DNA of 17,098 nucleotides from RGIG8775 sp045121195 (lineage in GTDB: Bacteria; Bacillota; Clostridia; Oscillospirales; CAG-272). Location: the NCBI GenBank assembly GCA_045121195.1, contig JBGVFO010000107.1, positions 1-17,098 of the forward strand, read 5' to 3'. Both the position numbers and the translations under genes were made by a program. The notes below the pieces were generated by a model. The model was not told the DNA's origin and made no database searches. It was given only the letters and a program-made list of their open reading frames with translations. Shown here piece by piece: positions 1 through 7,878 of the stretch. Positions within the stretch are counted from its first letter, which is position 1, and every line of letters starts with the position of its first letter.

Positions 1-737
1 TCAGCCAAAATGTCGGTTTCGATTTGTTCAAAACGACCGATAAATTTGTCCGTTGCCTCACGCAACGCGTCCTCAGCGCTTACGTCAAGCTTTCGACAAA
101 GACTGGTCACCGTCAGAAGAAGATCCCCGATCTCCTCGCGGATGTGGTCGGCATTTCCCTCCTCGATCGCCTCGGAGACCTCAACGAATTCCTCGGACAG
201 CTTATCCATCACGTCGGCTACTTCGGGAAAGTCAAAGCAGGAAGCCTTTTTGCCCACCTTAGTTGCGCGCATCAGTGCGGGCAACATAGGCGGAACCGCC
301 TTCAGCTTGTCGGTCACCGTCTTGCGGCTCTTCTCGTCGCTCTTGATGGCTTCCCAATTTTTCAGCACCTCCGCGGAGGAATCGGCGCAAACGTCCGCAA
401 ATACGTGAGGATGTCGGTGGATCAGCTTACGGCAGATCTCATCCGTAACCTCATTGATATAAAATGCCTGCTCCTCCTCGGCAATGCGTGCGTGGAACAC
501 CACCTGAAGCATCACGTCTCCCAGCTCCTCCCGCAAAAGGGTAGAATTATCGGTATCGATTGCCTCAATGACCTCGTAGGTCTCCTCTATCAAATCGTTA
601 CGAATGCTTTTATGGGTCTGCTCACGGTCCCACGGGCAACCGCCTTCTCCGCGAAGGATCTTGACGATCTCAACAAGATCCTCAAAAAGGTACTGCTCCT
701 TGGCGAGAAGCGCCTGAATCTTCTGACTGTGTTCCAT
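1..737 (-). CDS. mazG: MazG nucleoside triphosphate pyrophosphohydrolase (3' end missing)
   Basis: Hydrolyses (d)NTPs to NMP and pyrophosphate in the cytoplasm, and is usually seen as house-cleaning of abnormal nucleotides; E. coli MazG also affects ppGpp levels. The visible part is 245 codons, against about 263 residues for E. coli MazG, so only the C-terminal tip lies off the left edge. Two MazG domains are visible. The first has the metal-binding pattern E51-E52-xx-E55 with E71-xx-D74, after a GCPWDREQTH stretch near residue 33. The second has E182-E183-xx-E186 with E202-xx-D205. The ATG at 737 has AGGAAG about 8 nt upstream. It lacks the N-terminal tetrapyrrole-methylase-like domain of Bacillus YabN, so it is a stand-alone MazG. 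Its upstream neighbour is a YabM/SpoVB-family flippase, the same pairing as yabM-yabN in Bacilli. The annotated flippase frame runs 56 nt into this gene. Family call is firm; the true substrate is not visible. Confidence 0.93.
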   Translation of the reverse strand, partial: MEHSQKIQALLAKEQYLFEDLVEIVKILRGEGGCPWDREQTHKSIRNDLIEETYEVIEAIDTDNSTLLREELGDVMLQVVFHARIAEEEQAFYINEVTDEICRKLIHRHPHVFADVCADSSAEVLKNWEAIKSDEKSRKTVTDKLKAVPPMLPALMRATKVGKKASCFDFPEVADVMDKLSEEFVEVSEAIEEGNADHIREEIGDLLLTVTSLCRKLDVSAEDALREATDKFIGRFEQIETDILA

Positions 738-2340
738 ACTGTTTTCTTCCTTTATATATCCTTGTTTTTTTGTTTCGTTTTGTTAAAAATGCCACGTCCT
801 CCTCGGCAAGCACGCGAAGCTTCGCGGAGGCAACGAGGTAAACGCTACCGCACACCGCAAGCGCGGCAAGGAGCACCACCGTCCCCGACATTCGGGCATC
901 CAACGCAAAATACACCGCAAGGGCCAAAGCCATGGAAATGCAAGTCGGCAGAAGCGGCTTGACAAGATCGGGCAAGAGTCTTTTAGAATAGGCACCGCAA
1001 CGGCCAATCAGGTAAAGATTCAAGCCGACCGCGGTAAGATTGCAAAGCAGGGTGCTGACAGGCGCGCCCATCATTGCGATCTTGGGATTTCCGATCAGTA
1101 TATATCCGGAGATCGCTTTCACGGCCGTCCCCGCAAGCATTGATAAGATCGGCAAGAACGCCTTCTTGTGCGCCTGTAAAACAGAAGTCGTAACCGTCAG
1201 CAGACACGCGGACGGAATCGAAATTCCCAAAGCCGCAAGCAATGGCGCGGCAAGTCGGATCGCCTCCTCTTCCCCCGCGAACAGCAGGGAGAGGATCGGC
1301 TGACTGAAAACGGTCAAGCCAAGGGCACACGGAACCGAAACAAAGGTACATAGGCGGATCGCCGTTCCTACAAGGTCCTCCTGCCGTTCCCTTGCTCCGT
1401 CTGCCACGGCGGACGTAAGCGTTGGCACCAGAGATACGCCGATCCCCGCGATCAGCGCCGAGGGTAAATGATAGATCGGAACCGCCAAGGTACTATAACT
1501 GCCGAACGCCTCGACGGCAGACACGCCACCGCCCCCAGCATCCCCCAGACGGCGCAGGATCAGCGTCATATCCACAATGCGGGTAAGACTTGACAGGGAC
1601 GCGCCCAGAGTAACGGGAATTGCCAACGCCGCAAGGCGTCGTAAAATATGCCGCGTACGATCCGTCATCGGCTCGGCGACGGAAAAAGCGGCAGTCGCTT
1701 GCGCTCGATTTTTGAACAGCAGGTATAGCATAGAGATGGCAGAGCCTGCCACAAGTCCGAGAACCGCAAGTGCGGCGGCTCGCTCCGCAGGCCAGCCGAC
1801 GCGCGTCGCCCAGACCGCCAGCAAAACACCCAGTAACAGCTTCCCTACCGCCTCGATAACTTGAGAAACGGCAGTCGGCACCATATTCTGATTTCCCTGG
1901 AAATAGCCCCGTACCGCGCTCGCTACCGAAACAAAAAACACCGTAGGCGCAATAAAGGCAATACACAGCTTGGCGCCCGGGCTTTCGATCATCCGAGCGA
2001 ACGCGCCCGAAAAAAGGCTGAGGACAAGAGCGCCCACAAGCCCAAGGGCAAAAAAGAGGGCAAACGAGATCTTATAAATTTTTTTGACGTTTCTTGGTCT
2101 ACCCTCGGCAAGACTTTCCGAGATCAGAATGGAAACCGCCACGGGCAAGCCTGCCGTGGCGATTACAAAGAAGAGCGTATAAAGCTCATAAGCGGAATTG
2201 AAATACCCCATTCCCTCCGCGCCAAGGCAATGCATCATCGGGATCTTGTAAACAAGACCGATGATCTTCACGATGACGGTAGAAACGGTAAGTGCCGCCA
2301 CACCGGACAAAAATTCGTTTTTCGGGGGACTGTTATGCAA
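682..2340 (-). CDS. MurJ/SpoVB-family lipid-linked oligosaccharide flippase
   Basis: A 552-residue polytopic membrane protein of the polysaccharide-transporter branch of the MOP superfamily (SpoVB, YabM, YkvU, MurJ relatives). Members flip lipid-linked sugar precursors, such as peptidoglycan or spore-cortex intermediates, across the membrane. The N-terminal signature is visible: a hydrophobic helix, then KIIGLVYKIPM and GAEGMGYFNSAYELY, as in SpoVB homologues. About twelve to fourteen hydrophobic segments follow to about residue 520. The start is TTG at 2340, preceded by GGTGA (2345-2349, 4 nt away); it fits the normal N-terminus of the family, and no nearby ATG does. The gene begins 15 nt after the deaminase stop. 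The last 25 or so residues are polar, unlike a normal family end, and overlap mazG; they follow an A7 run at 765-771 and may be a frameshift product. It could serve peptidoglycan, cortex or another glycan; a sporulation role cannot be shown here. Confidence 0.85.
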   Translation of the reverse strand: MHNSPPKNEFLSGVAALTVSTVIVKIIGLVYKIPMMHCLGAEGMGYFNSAYELYTLFFVIATAGLPVAVSILISESLAEGRPRNVKKIYKISFALFFALGLVGALVLSLFSGAFARMIESPGAKLCIAFIAPTVFFVSVASAVRGYFQGNQNMVPTAVSQVIEAVGKLLLGVLLAVWATRVGWPAERAAALAVLGLVAGSAISMLYLLFKNRAQATAAFSVAEPMTDRTRHILRRLAALAIPVTLGASLSSLTRIVDMTLILRRLGDAGGGGVSAVEAFGSYSTLAVPIYHLPSALIAGIGVSLVPTLTSAVADGARERQEDLVGTAIRLCTFVSVPCALGLTVFSQPILSLLFAGEEEAIRLAAPLLAALGISIPSACLLTVTTSVLQAHKKAFLPILSMLAGTAVKAISGYILIGNPKIAMMGAPVSTLLCNLTAVGLNLYLIGRCGAYSKRLLPDLVKPLLPTCISMALALAVYFALDARMSGTVVLLAALAVCGSVYLVASAKLRVLAEEDVAFLTKRNKKTRIYKGRKQYGTQSEDSGASRQGAVPF

Positions 2341-2355
2341 AAAATCACCGACCCA

Positions 2356-3651
2356 TCAGTCAAAATAGTGTTTGATAACGTCCTTTGCCTGATATTTCAG
2401 CTTTTCAAGGTCTATGGTTTTATATTCTCCGTTCTCATAGAGGACACGTCCGTCCACCATAGTCATTCGCACGTCACTTCCGCGTGCGCTGTAAAGAAGC
2501 GTGGTGGTATATCCGTAGGACGGAATGGTATTGACGGAATCCAGATCGATCAACACCGCGTCTGCGCGATAGCCCGTTTCGATCCTTCCGCAATTTTCAC
2601 GTCCTTGAGAAATTGCGCCGTTCACCGTGGCAATCGGCAGCATTTCTGCCGCGACAATACTCTCGGGTGCCTGGCTGATGCCCTTTCCCAAAAGAATGGC
2701 ATACTGCATTTCCTTCAAAAGATCAAGGTTGTTATTGGATGCCGCGCCGTCAGTACCGAGAGTCACGAGTACGCCGCGATCCAACAAGCTTCGCATAGGC
2801 ATAACGCCGCTTCCCAGCTTCAGATTGCTGACGGGATTGTGTGCCACGGCAACGCGCTTCTCACGAAGGAGCTCCGCGTCGTCGGCTGTCACCCATACGC
2901 AATGTGCCGCCGTCGTGCGCGCCTCAAAAAGGCCGCAATCATAGAAGAACTTGACGGGCGACCGTCCGTCCCGACGCGCCATTCCCTCTCTGTGCTCCTT
3001 GGCAGTTTCCGAAACGTGGACCTGAACGCCAAGCTTGTTCTCTGCCGCATATTCCGCGATAAAACGCGTCATACGCTCGGTGTTGGTATACTCGGCGTGA
3101 AGGCTCATATCCACCCGCAATCTACCGTCGTCAGCACCGTGGAACTCCGAAACAAGCGCCTTGGATTCCAGAAAACGGTGATCCACCGCGGGGTCTCCGT
3201 CATCAAAGGAAACGATACTGCGGGAAACGTTTGCCTTGATACCCGTATCCAGCACCGCCTTTGCCACCACGTCCTCAAACATATACATATCCGAGAAGGA
3301 AACGATGCCGTTCGCGATCATTTCGGCGATGGCAAGCTCGGTTCCCACGCGAACCGATTCCGCGGTCAATCTGTCCTCGGCGGGAAAGATCTTTTCGTTC
3401 AGCCAACGGTCAAGAGGCAGATCCTCCCCGTAGCCTCGGAAAATGGTCATAGCCGCGTGACAGTGGGTATTATACAGTCCGGGAATCAGGAGATTGCAGC
3501 GTCCGTCAATGACCCGATCGTACTGCTCCTCCGACAGAGGGGCTTCCGTTCCGATCGCGCCAAACACGCGACCGTCCACCTCAACGAAAACACTTTGGGT
3601 GCCGAAGCCGTACGCCTCGGGAAGCTTTACGTTTTTTATCAAAAGTTTCAT
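2356..3651 (-). CDS. mtaD: MTA/SAH-type amidohydrolase (5-methylthioadenosine/S-adenosylhomocysteine deaminase family)
   Basis: A 431-residue cytosolic metal-dependent amidohydrolase. The family deaminates 5-methylthioadenosine, S-adenosylhomocysteine or related adenosine derivatives to inosine derivatives, which opens a salvage route for SAM by-products. Metal ligands are visible: H63-x-H65 in the THCHAAM motif, H212 in QVHVSE, H249 in AAHCVW and D300 in LGTDGAASNN. E215 sits where the catalytic Glu of the family lies. The small N- and C-terminal beta strands of the composite domain flank the TIM barrel, and the length is normal. The ATG at 3651 has GAGGAAG 5 nt upstream and follows the hemZ stop by 13 nt, so the two genes are probably translated from one message. 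The family is clear, but the exact substrate cannot be told from sequence; other guanine- or chlorohydrolase-like subfamilies share these ligands, so the symbol is tentative. Confidence 0.85.
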   Translation of the reverse strand: MKLLIKNVKLPEAYGFGTQSVFVEVDGRVFGAIGTEAPLSEEQYDRVIDGRCNLLIPGLYNTHCHAAMTIFRGYGEDLPLDRWLNEKIFPAEDRLTAESVRVGTELAIAEMIANGIVSFSDMYMFEDVVAKAVLDTGIKANVSRSIVSFDDGDPAVDHRFLESKALVSEFHGADDGRLRVDMSLHAEYTNTERMTRFIAEYAAENKLGVQVHVSETAKEHREGMARRDGRSPVKFFYDCGLFEARTTAAHCVWVTADDAELLREKRVAVAHNPVSNLKLGSGVMPMRSLLDRGVLVTLGTDGAASNNNLDLLKEMQYAILLGKGISQAPESIVAAEMLPIATVNGAISQGRENCGRIETGYRADAVLIDLDSVNTIPSYGYTTTLLYSARGSDVRMTMVDGRVLYENGEYKTIDLEKLKYQAKDVIKHYFD

Positions 3652-3664
3652 TTCGTCTTCCTCG

Positions 3665-5155
3665 TTATACCAGTCCTAATTTTTCATAGAAGGATAGGAT
3701 CCGCGCGTTGATCTCCTCCCCCTTCTGATCCCGAAGGTACTCATAGGGGTACTTGTCGTTGAACACGCGGTCGATCTTGATCTTTCCGTCCTCCGCGACA
3801 CGGTAGTCTACCAGCTTGGTGACCGCACCCGCGCCTGCTGCAAGGATGGTATGGACCTCCTCCATCATATACACGTTGTAAAGTCCCTCGGCGCCGGGCT
3901 TGGCAAAGCCTACGTTTTCGAAGTTTCCTACCGTATTTTTCTGACGGTACATATAGTAGGGCGCATATCCCGCCTCAATGGCGCGAAGCTGAGAATAGTC
4001 AAGACATTTTCCAACGTCGCCGCCCGTGATGGAATACACGCGGCTCTTCTTCTGTAAAATGTCGGACGATTTCTTGACGCAGAAGGTATGTACCGTGATA
4101 TTATCGGGATCAAGACCGATGATCTTATCGTACGTTGCCGAGAAGCTGGGGAACTTATCACCGGGCAGACCCGCAATAATATCGGTGTTGATATATTGTA
4201 TGCCCGACTCGCGAGCGATATGATACGCCCGGAAGAAGGAGTCTACCGAATGAGCACGGCCAATGCTCTCCAGCACCTCCTCGCACAGGGACTGTGCGTT
4301 TACGCTGATTCTCGTAACGCCGAATTTTTTAGCCACTGCCAGCTTGTCCGCTTCTATCGTATCGGGTCTTCCCGCCTCAAAGGTATACTCCTCAAGATTG
4401 GAAACGTCGGTGCAGGAGGCAATCGTTCCCAAAAGCTGCTCCATCTGCGGAACCGTAAGGATGGAGGGGGTTCCTCCGCCGATGTAGACCGTTTTCACGT
4501 GAAGTCCGATTCGGTCCGCCGTAGCAAAGATCTTTTTCACGTCCTCGCAAAGCCTGTCCACGTACTCGGGGATGAGGGACAGAAGTCGCTTCGACGTATA
4601 GGAAACAAAGGAGCAGTAAGCGCAGCGGGTAGGACAAAACGGGATCGAAATATAGACGCTGCAATCCTTGGGATCGGGCGTTCCGATGATCTCCTTCTCC
4701 TTCAGCGCCACGTCCACCGTAAGACCCGCTTTTTTCGGCGTTGCCATAAAGTCGGACGTAAGCGTCCTCTTGACGCGGGTCTTGCTCATCCCCGCGCTCA
4801 GCATCTCCATAGCGATCTTGGAGGGTCTGACGCCCACCAGCATACCCCAAGCGGGCTTATACCGAAGCACCTCTCCGATGGCGGTGATAACGGCGCCGCC
4901 CACGGCAAGCTTTCGAGTCCTCTCCTCCGTTACCCCTTCACGGAAGGGATATTCCTTGGTCGCCGTTGCCTCTCCGTTGTAACGGACCGTAGCTTCCGCT
5001 ACTGCCTTTTCCTCCGTGCAGGTAAGCTTCAGCGAAAGAACCTTCGTATCCTCCGTAACCTCTTCGTCCTCAGGAAATTTTTCGCCCGGGAAAAAGATCA
5101 TGCAAAGCGTTTGCACGTAATATCGGTTTATATTTCCGTCTATATATAGCTTCAT
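3665..5155 (-). CDS. hemZ: HemZ-type radical SAM protein (coproporphyrinogen dehydrogenase-like)
   Basis: A 496-residue radical SAM enzyme of the HemZ branch of the HemN/HemW superfamily. The [4Fe-4S] cluster motif is C174-xxx-C178-xx-C181 (CPTRCAYC), followed by YIGGGTPS, which contacts SAM in this fold. An N-terminal region of about 160 residues, including WGMLVGVRPSKI near residue 103, is typical of HemZ and absent from HemN. The protein is annotated as oxygen-independent coproporphyrinogen III oxidase. Many Clostridia carry hemZ without a full heme pathway, so its real substrate is uncertain, and no other heme gene is in this window. The ATG at 5155 has GGGGAAG upstream and sits 17 nt after the dtd stop. 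The order rel-dtd-hemZ is common in Firmicutes, which supports the HemZ call over HemN or HemW. Confidence 0.88.
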   Translation of the reverse strand: MKLYIDGNINRYYVQTLCMIFFPGEKFPEDEEVTEDTKVLSLKLTCTEEKAVAEATVRYNGEATATKEYPFREGVTEERTRKLAVGGAVITAIGEVLRYKPAWGMLVGVRPSKIAMEMLSAGMSKTRVKRTLTSDFMATPKKAGLTVDVALKEKEIIGTPDPKDCSVYISIPFCPTRCAYCSFVSYTSKRLLSLIPEYVDRLCEDVKKIFATADRIGLHVKTVYIGGGTPSILTVPQMEQLLGTIASCTDVSNLEEYTFEAGRPDTIEADKLAVAKKFGVTRISVNAQSLCEEVLESIGRAHSVDSFFRAYHIARESGIQYINTDIIAGLPGDKFPSFSATYDKIIGLDPDNITVHTFCVKKSSDILQKKSRVYSITGGDVGKCLDYSQLRAIEAGYAPYYMYRQKNTVGNFENVGFAKPGAEGLYNVYMMEEVHTILAAGAGAVTKLVDYRVAEDGKIKIDRVFNDKYPYEYLRDQKGEEINARILSFYEKLGLV

Positions 5156-5172
5156 TGCTCTTCCCCTTCGTC

Positions 5173-5625
5173 TTATTTGATCAGGACCTTGCTGTCCATA
5201 ACGATGGTGACAGGACCGTCACCGATGATCTCGACGCGCATATCCGCGCCGAAAATACCTTTTCCTACGGGACCGATGAGCGCGGAAAGCCGATCGCAGA
5301 AATATTCGTACAGACGATTTGCCTCCGCAGGTGCCGCCGCCGACAGATACTCGGGGCGATTGCCGTGGGAATAGTTGGCGAGCAGGGTGAAGTTAGAAAC
5401 CACCAGGGCTTCCCCCTTCACGTCGAGGATGGACAGATTCATCTTTTCGTTTTCGTCCTCAAAGATGCGAAGCTTCGACAGCTTGGTCGCCAACACCTCC
5501 GCGTCCTTTTCGGTATCCCCGTTTGCGACCCCCAGCAAAACGGCATAGCCCATGCCGCATCTGCCGACGACCCGCTCCTCCACGGTAACCGATGCTCCCT
5601 TCACTCTTTGAATGACCGCTATCAT
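5173..5625 (-). CDS. dtd: D-aminoacyl-tRNA deacylase (DTD)
   Basis: Removes D-amino acids (and glycine) wrongly attached to tRNA, protecting translation. At 150 residues it has the normal DTD length, and it starts with the family N-terminus MIAVIQRVKGASVTV. The first active-site motif is at 77-81 and reads SNFTL, where the usual form is SQFTL: S77 and T80 are kept and Gln78 is replaced by Asn. The cross-subunit Gly-Pro motif is present as G137-P138 in GDGPVT, where most members have an Asn two residues before the Gly (NDGPVT). The ATG at 5625 has AGAGGAGA upstream. It begins 16 nt after rel and ends 17 nt before hemZ. The pairing of rel and dtd is widely conserved in Firmicutes. Function is well supported; the effect of the two substitutions is unknown. 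Confidence 0.93.
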   Translation of the reverse strand: MIAVIQRVKGASVTVEERVVGRCGMGYAVLLGVANGDTEKDAEVLATKLSKLRIFEDENEKMNLSILDVKGEALVVSNFTLLANYSHGNRPEYLSAAAPAEANRLYEYFCDRLSALIGPVGKGIFGADMRVEIIGDGPVTIVMDSKVLIK

Positions 5626-5641
5626 ACTTTTCTCTCCTCTT

Positions 5642-7861
5642 TTACACGTATCCTCGCGTTACGCTGATCACGCTCTTCAGGCTCTTGAGTCTGGAAACGA
5701 TGGAAGCGTAATGCTCGGTATTCTTACAGCTAACCTTCAAATTGATCCACGCGCGGTCCTGCTTTCTCACGGTATTGACCTGCAGGATCGCTACGCGCAT
5801 ATCGGCAAGCGCTACCGAAATGTCGGCAAGCACGCCGATGTCGTCGTCGGTAACGATCTGAAGCATCGCCTCGTACTGGCTGCTTCTGTTTTCTACGCCG
5901 CCGTTATCCCAATGGGCTTCCAGCCATCTGGACTTATCGTCATCCTCGCGAGTCCGCGCACTGATAACGTTAGGGCAGTCCCGCTTGTGAATGGAAATTC
6001 CGTAGCCCTTGGTGATAAAGCCGATGACCTCGTCGCCGGGAAGCGGATTACAGCACTTGGCAAACTTGACCACACAACCGCTTGCGCCGTCCACAACGAT
6101 CCCGCTGTTGGACTTGAGATTCTTCGGCTTTTCCACCACCTGAATGGTATGCTCGGTGACGGCAGGCTCCTCAACGATCTCGGGCTTAACAACGCGATCA
6201 AACTCATCCTTGAGCTTGGAATAGGTCTTTGACGGCACAACGCCGCCGTAGCCAAGAGCGTTGTAGAAGTCCTCTGCCGAGTTATAGCCGAAGCGTGCCG
6301 CCGTTGCGGTAACCACCTCAAGCTTTTGCGCTTCGGTACAGGCGCGTCCGTATTTCTTCAGCTCGGCGTCGATCATGGACTTTCCTACCACGATATTGTC
6401 CGAGCGCTTTTCCTTCTTGAACCATTGGCGGATCTTATTGCGCGCCTCGCTGGTCTTGACGATCTTCAGCCAGTCGCGACTGGGGCCCTTGGTGCTGGAG
6501 GACGTAATGATCTCCACGATCTCGCCGTTCTGAGGCGCGCGGTCAATGGGAACGATGGTTCCGTTGATCTTGGCACCGATCATCTTATTGCCCACCGCCG
6601 TATGAATGGCGTAAGCAAAGTCGATGACGGTAGACCCCTGAGGCAACTGGATCACGTCGCCCTTGGGGGTAAATACGAAGACCTCATCGTGGAAAATATC
6701 GGTCTTGATGGCGTGAAGAAACTCGTCGGGGTCCTTGGTGTCGTTTTCGGTTTCGATCAGCTTGGATACCCACTCCAGCTTCTTATCCATCTCCTCCTTG
6801 GAGCGCTCACCCGACTTGTATTTCCAGTGCGCCGCGATACCGTATTCCGCGATATGGTGCATTTCGTAGGTACGGATCTGAACCTCAAAGGGGATGCCGT
6901 CCCGTCCGATAACGGTGGTATGCAGAGAACGGTACATATTGGGCTTGGGCGTGGAAATATAGTCTTTGAAGCGTCCGGGGATCGACTTGAACATCTCGTG
7001 GATCAGACCCAGAACGGTATAACAATCCAGCTCGGTGTCCACAATAACGCGAAGGGCGTAAAAGTCGTAGATCTCATCGAAGCTCTTGTTCTGATTGTAC
7101 ATCTTCTTGTAGATGCTGTAAACCGACTTGATTCGCCCCTCCAGAGTAAACTGGATATTGTTCTCGGTCAGCTTGCTTTCCACGGTAGAGCGAATGCCCT
7201 CGATGAAATCCTGATTCTGACCGTAGCGCTTCTCAATATCGTTTCTGACCTCGTCATAGCCGTACGGATCCAGATAAGCCAGGCTCAGATTCTCCAGCTC
7301 CTGCTTGATCTTCTGCATACCGAGACGGTGCGCCAGGGGGGCGTAGACCTGCATGGTCTCAAGCGCCGTCACACGGCGCTTGGCATCCGCCTTGACGCCG
7401 AGGGTCCGCATATTGTGCAGACGGTCGCAAAGCTTGATAAAGATCACGCGGATATCACGGGACATAGCAAGAAGCATCTTGCGGATGCTCTCGATATGCG
7501 CTTCCTCCTTATCCTCGATCTTCATCATCACGATCTTGGTAAGACCGTCCACCAGCATCGCTACCTCGGGACCGAACTGCTTCTTGATCTTGTCAAGGTC
7601 GGTCTTCTCGGCACAGTCCTCTACCGTGTCGTGAAGCAACGCGGCACAGATCGAGTCGGTATCAAGACCGAGTCCCGCTACGATCTCGGCGACCGCCAGC
7701 GGATGGGAAATATAAGGCTCGCCGCTGATGCGGAACTGTCCCTCGTGGAGGGATGCCGCATATTCATAGGCGCTTTGTATTTTTTCGATGTTGTAGCGCT
7801 GCTCGTTCCGTTTCAGCACGGTAAGCAACCGCTCAATACCGCTTGTTTCCTTATGGTTCAT
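5642..7861 (-). CDS. relA: Bifunctional (p)ppGpp synthetase/hydrolase (Rel/RelA-SpoT homologue)
   Basis: A cytosolic, ribosome-associated long Rel protein of 739 residues that makes and degrades (p)ppGpp in the stringent response. Domains in order: HD hydrolase with H53 and H77-D78 ... E81-D82 in LLHDTVED (about 30-180); synthetase with GRIKSVYSIYKK (about 242), RFKDYISTPKPN (about 297) and catalytic E326 in EVQIRT; TGS domain (about 394-455); a conserved Cys-rich stretch KCCNPLPGD (about 602); and a C-terminal ACT domain (about 665-739). Both catalytic halves look intact, so it should be bifunctional. The frame is open up to 7888, but the ATG at 7861 is preferred: it has AAAGGAG 5 nt upstream and avoids overlapping recJ. 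It follows recJ by 17 nt. The apt gene, often between recJ and rel in Firmicutes, is absent here. Confidence 0.95.
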   Translation of the reverse strand: MNHKETSGIERLLTVLKRNEQRYNIEKIQSAYEYAASLHEGQFRISGEPYISHPLAVAEIVAGLGLDTDSICAALLHDTVEDCAEKTDLDKIKKQFGPEVAMLVDGLTKIVMMKIEDKEEAHIESIRKMLLAMSRDIRVIFIKLCDRLHNMRTLGVKADAKRRVTALETMQVYAPLAHRLGMQKIKQELENLSLAYLDPYGYDEVRNDIEKRYGQNQDFIEGIRSTVESKLTENNIQFTLEGRIKSVYSIYKKMYNQNKSFDEIYDFYALRVIVDTELDCYTVLGLIHEMFKSIPGRFKDYISTPKPNMYRSLHTTVIGRDGIPFEVQIRTYEMHHIAEYGIAAHWKYKSGERSKEEMDKKLEWVSKLIETENDTKDPDEFLHAIKTDIFHDEVFVFTPKGDVIQLPQGSTVIDFAYAIHTAVGNKMIGAKINGTIVPIDRAPQNGEIVEIITSSSTKGPSRDWLKIVKTSEARNKIRQWFKKEKRSDNIVVGKSMIDAELKKYGRACTEAQKLEVVTATAARFGYNSAEDFYNALGYGGVVPSKTYSKLKDEFDRVVKPEIVEEPAVTEHTIQVVEKPKNLKSNSGIVVDGASGCVVKFAKCCNPLPGDEVIGFITKGYGISIHKRDCPNVISARTREDDDKSRWLEAHWDNGGVENRSSQYEAMLQIVTDDDIGVLADISVALADMRVAILQVNTVRKQDRAWINLKVSCKNTEHYASIVSRLKSLKSVISVTRGYV

Positions 7862-7866
7862 AGGGT

Positions 7867-7873
7867 CTCCTTT
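7867..7873 (-). promoter_or_regulatory. Shine-Dalgarno sequence that fixes the rel start
   Basis: AAAGGAG on the minus strand, 5 nt before the ATG at 7861. It favours this start over an in-frame ATG at 7888, which overlaps the end of recJ and lacks a comparable site. Confidence 0.8.
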
Positions 7874-7878
7874 CGGGG

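Noticed and set aside
24..962. 312-codon open frame on the plus strand
   Set aside because: It is antisense to mazG and the flippase, both recognisable proteins, and its own translation has no family features.
1861..3711. 616-codon plus-strand open frame
   Set aside because: Long antisense shadow over the deaminase and flippase genes. Its His/Arg-rich translation resembles no protein family, as expected for the complement of a codon-biased gene.
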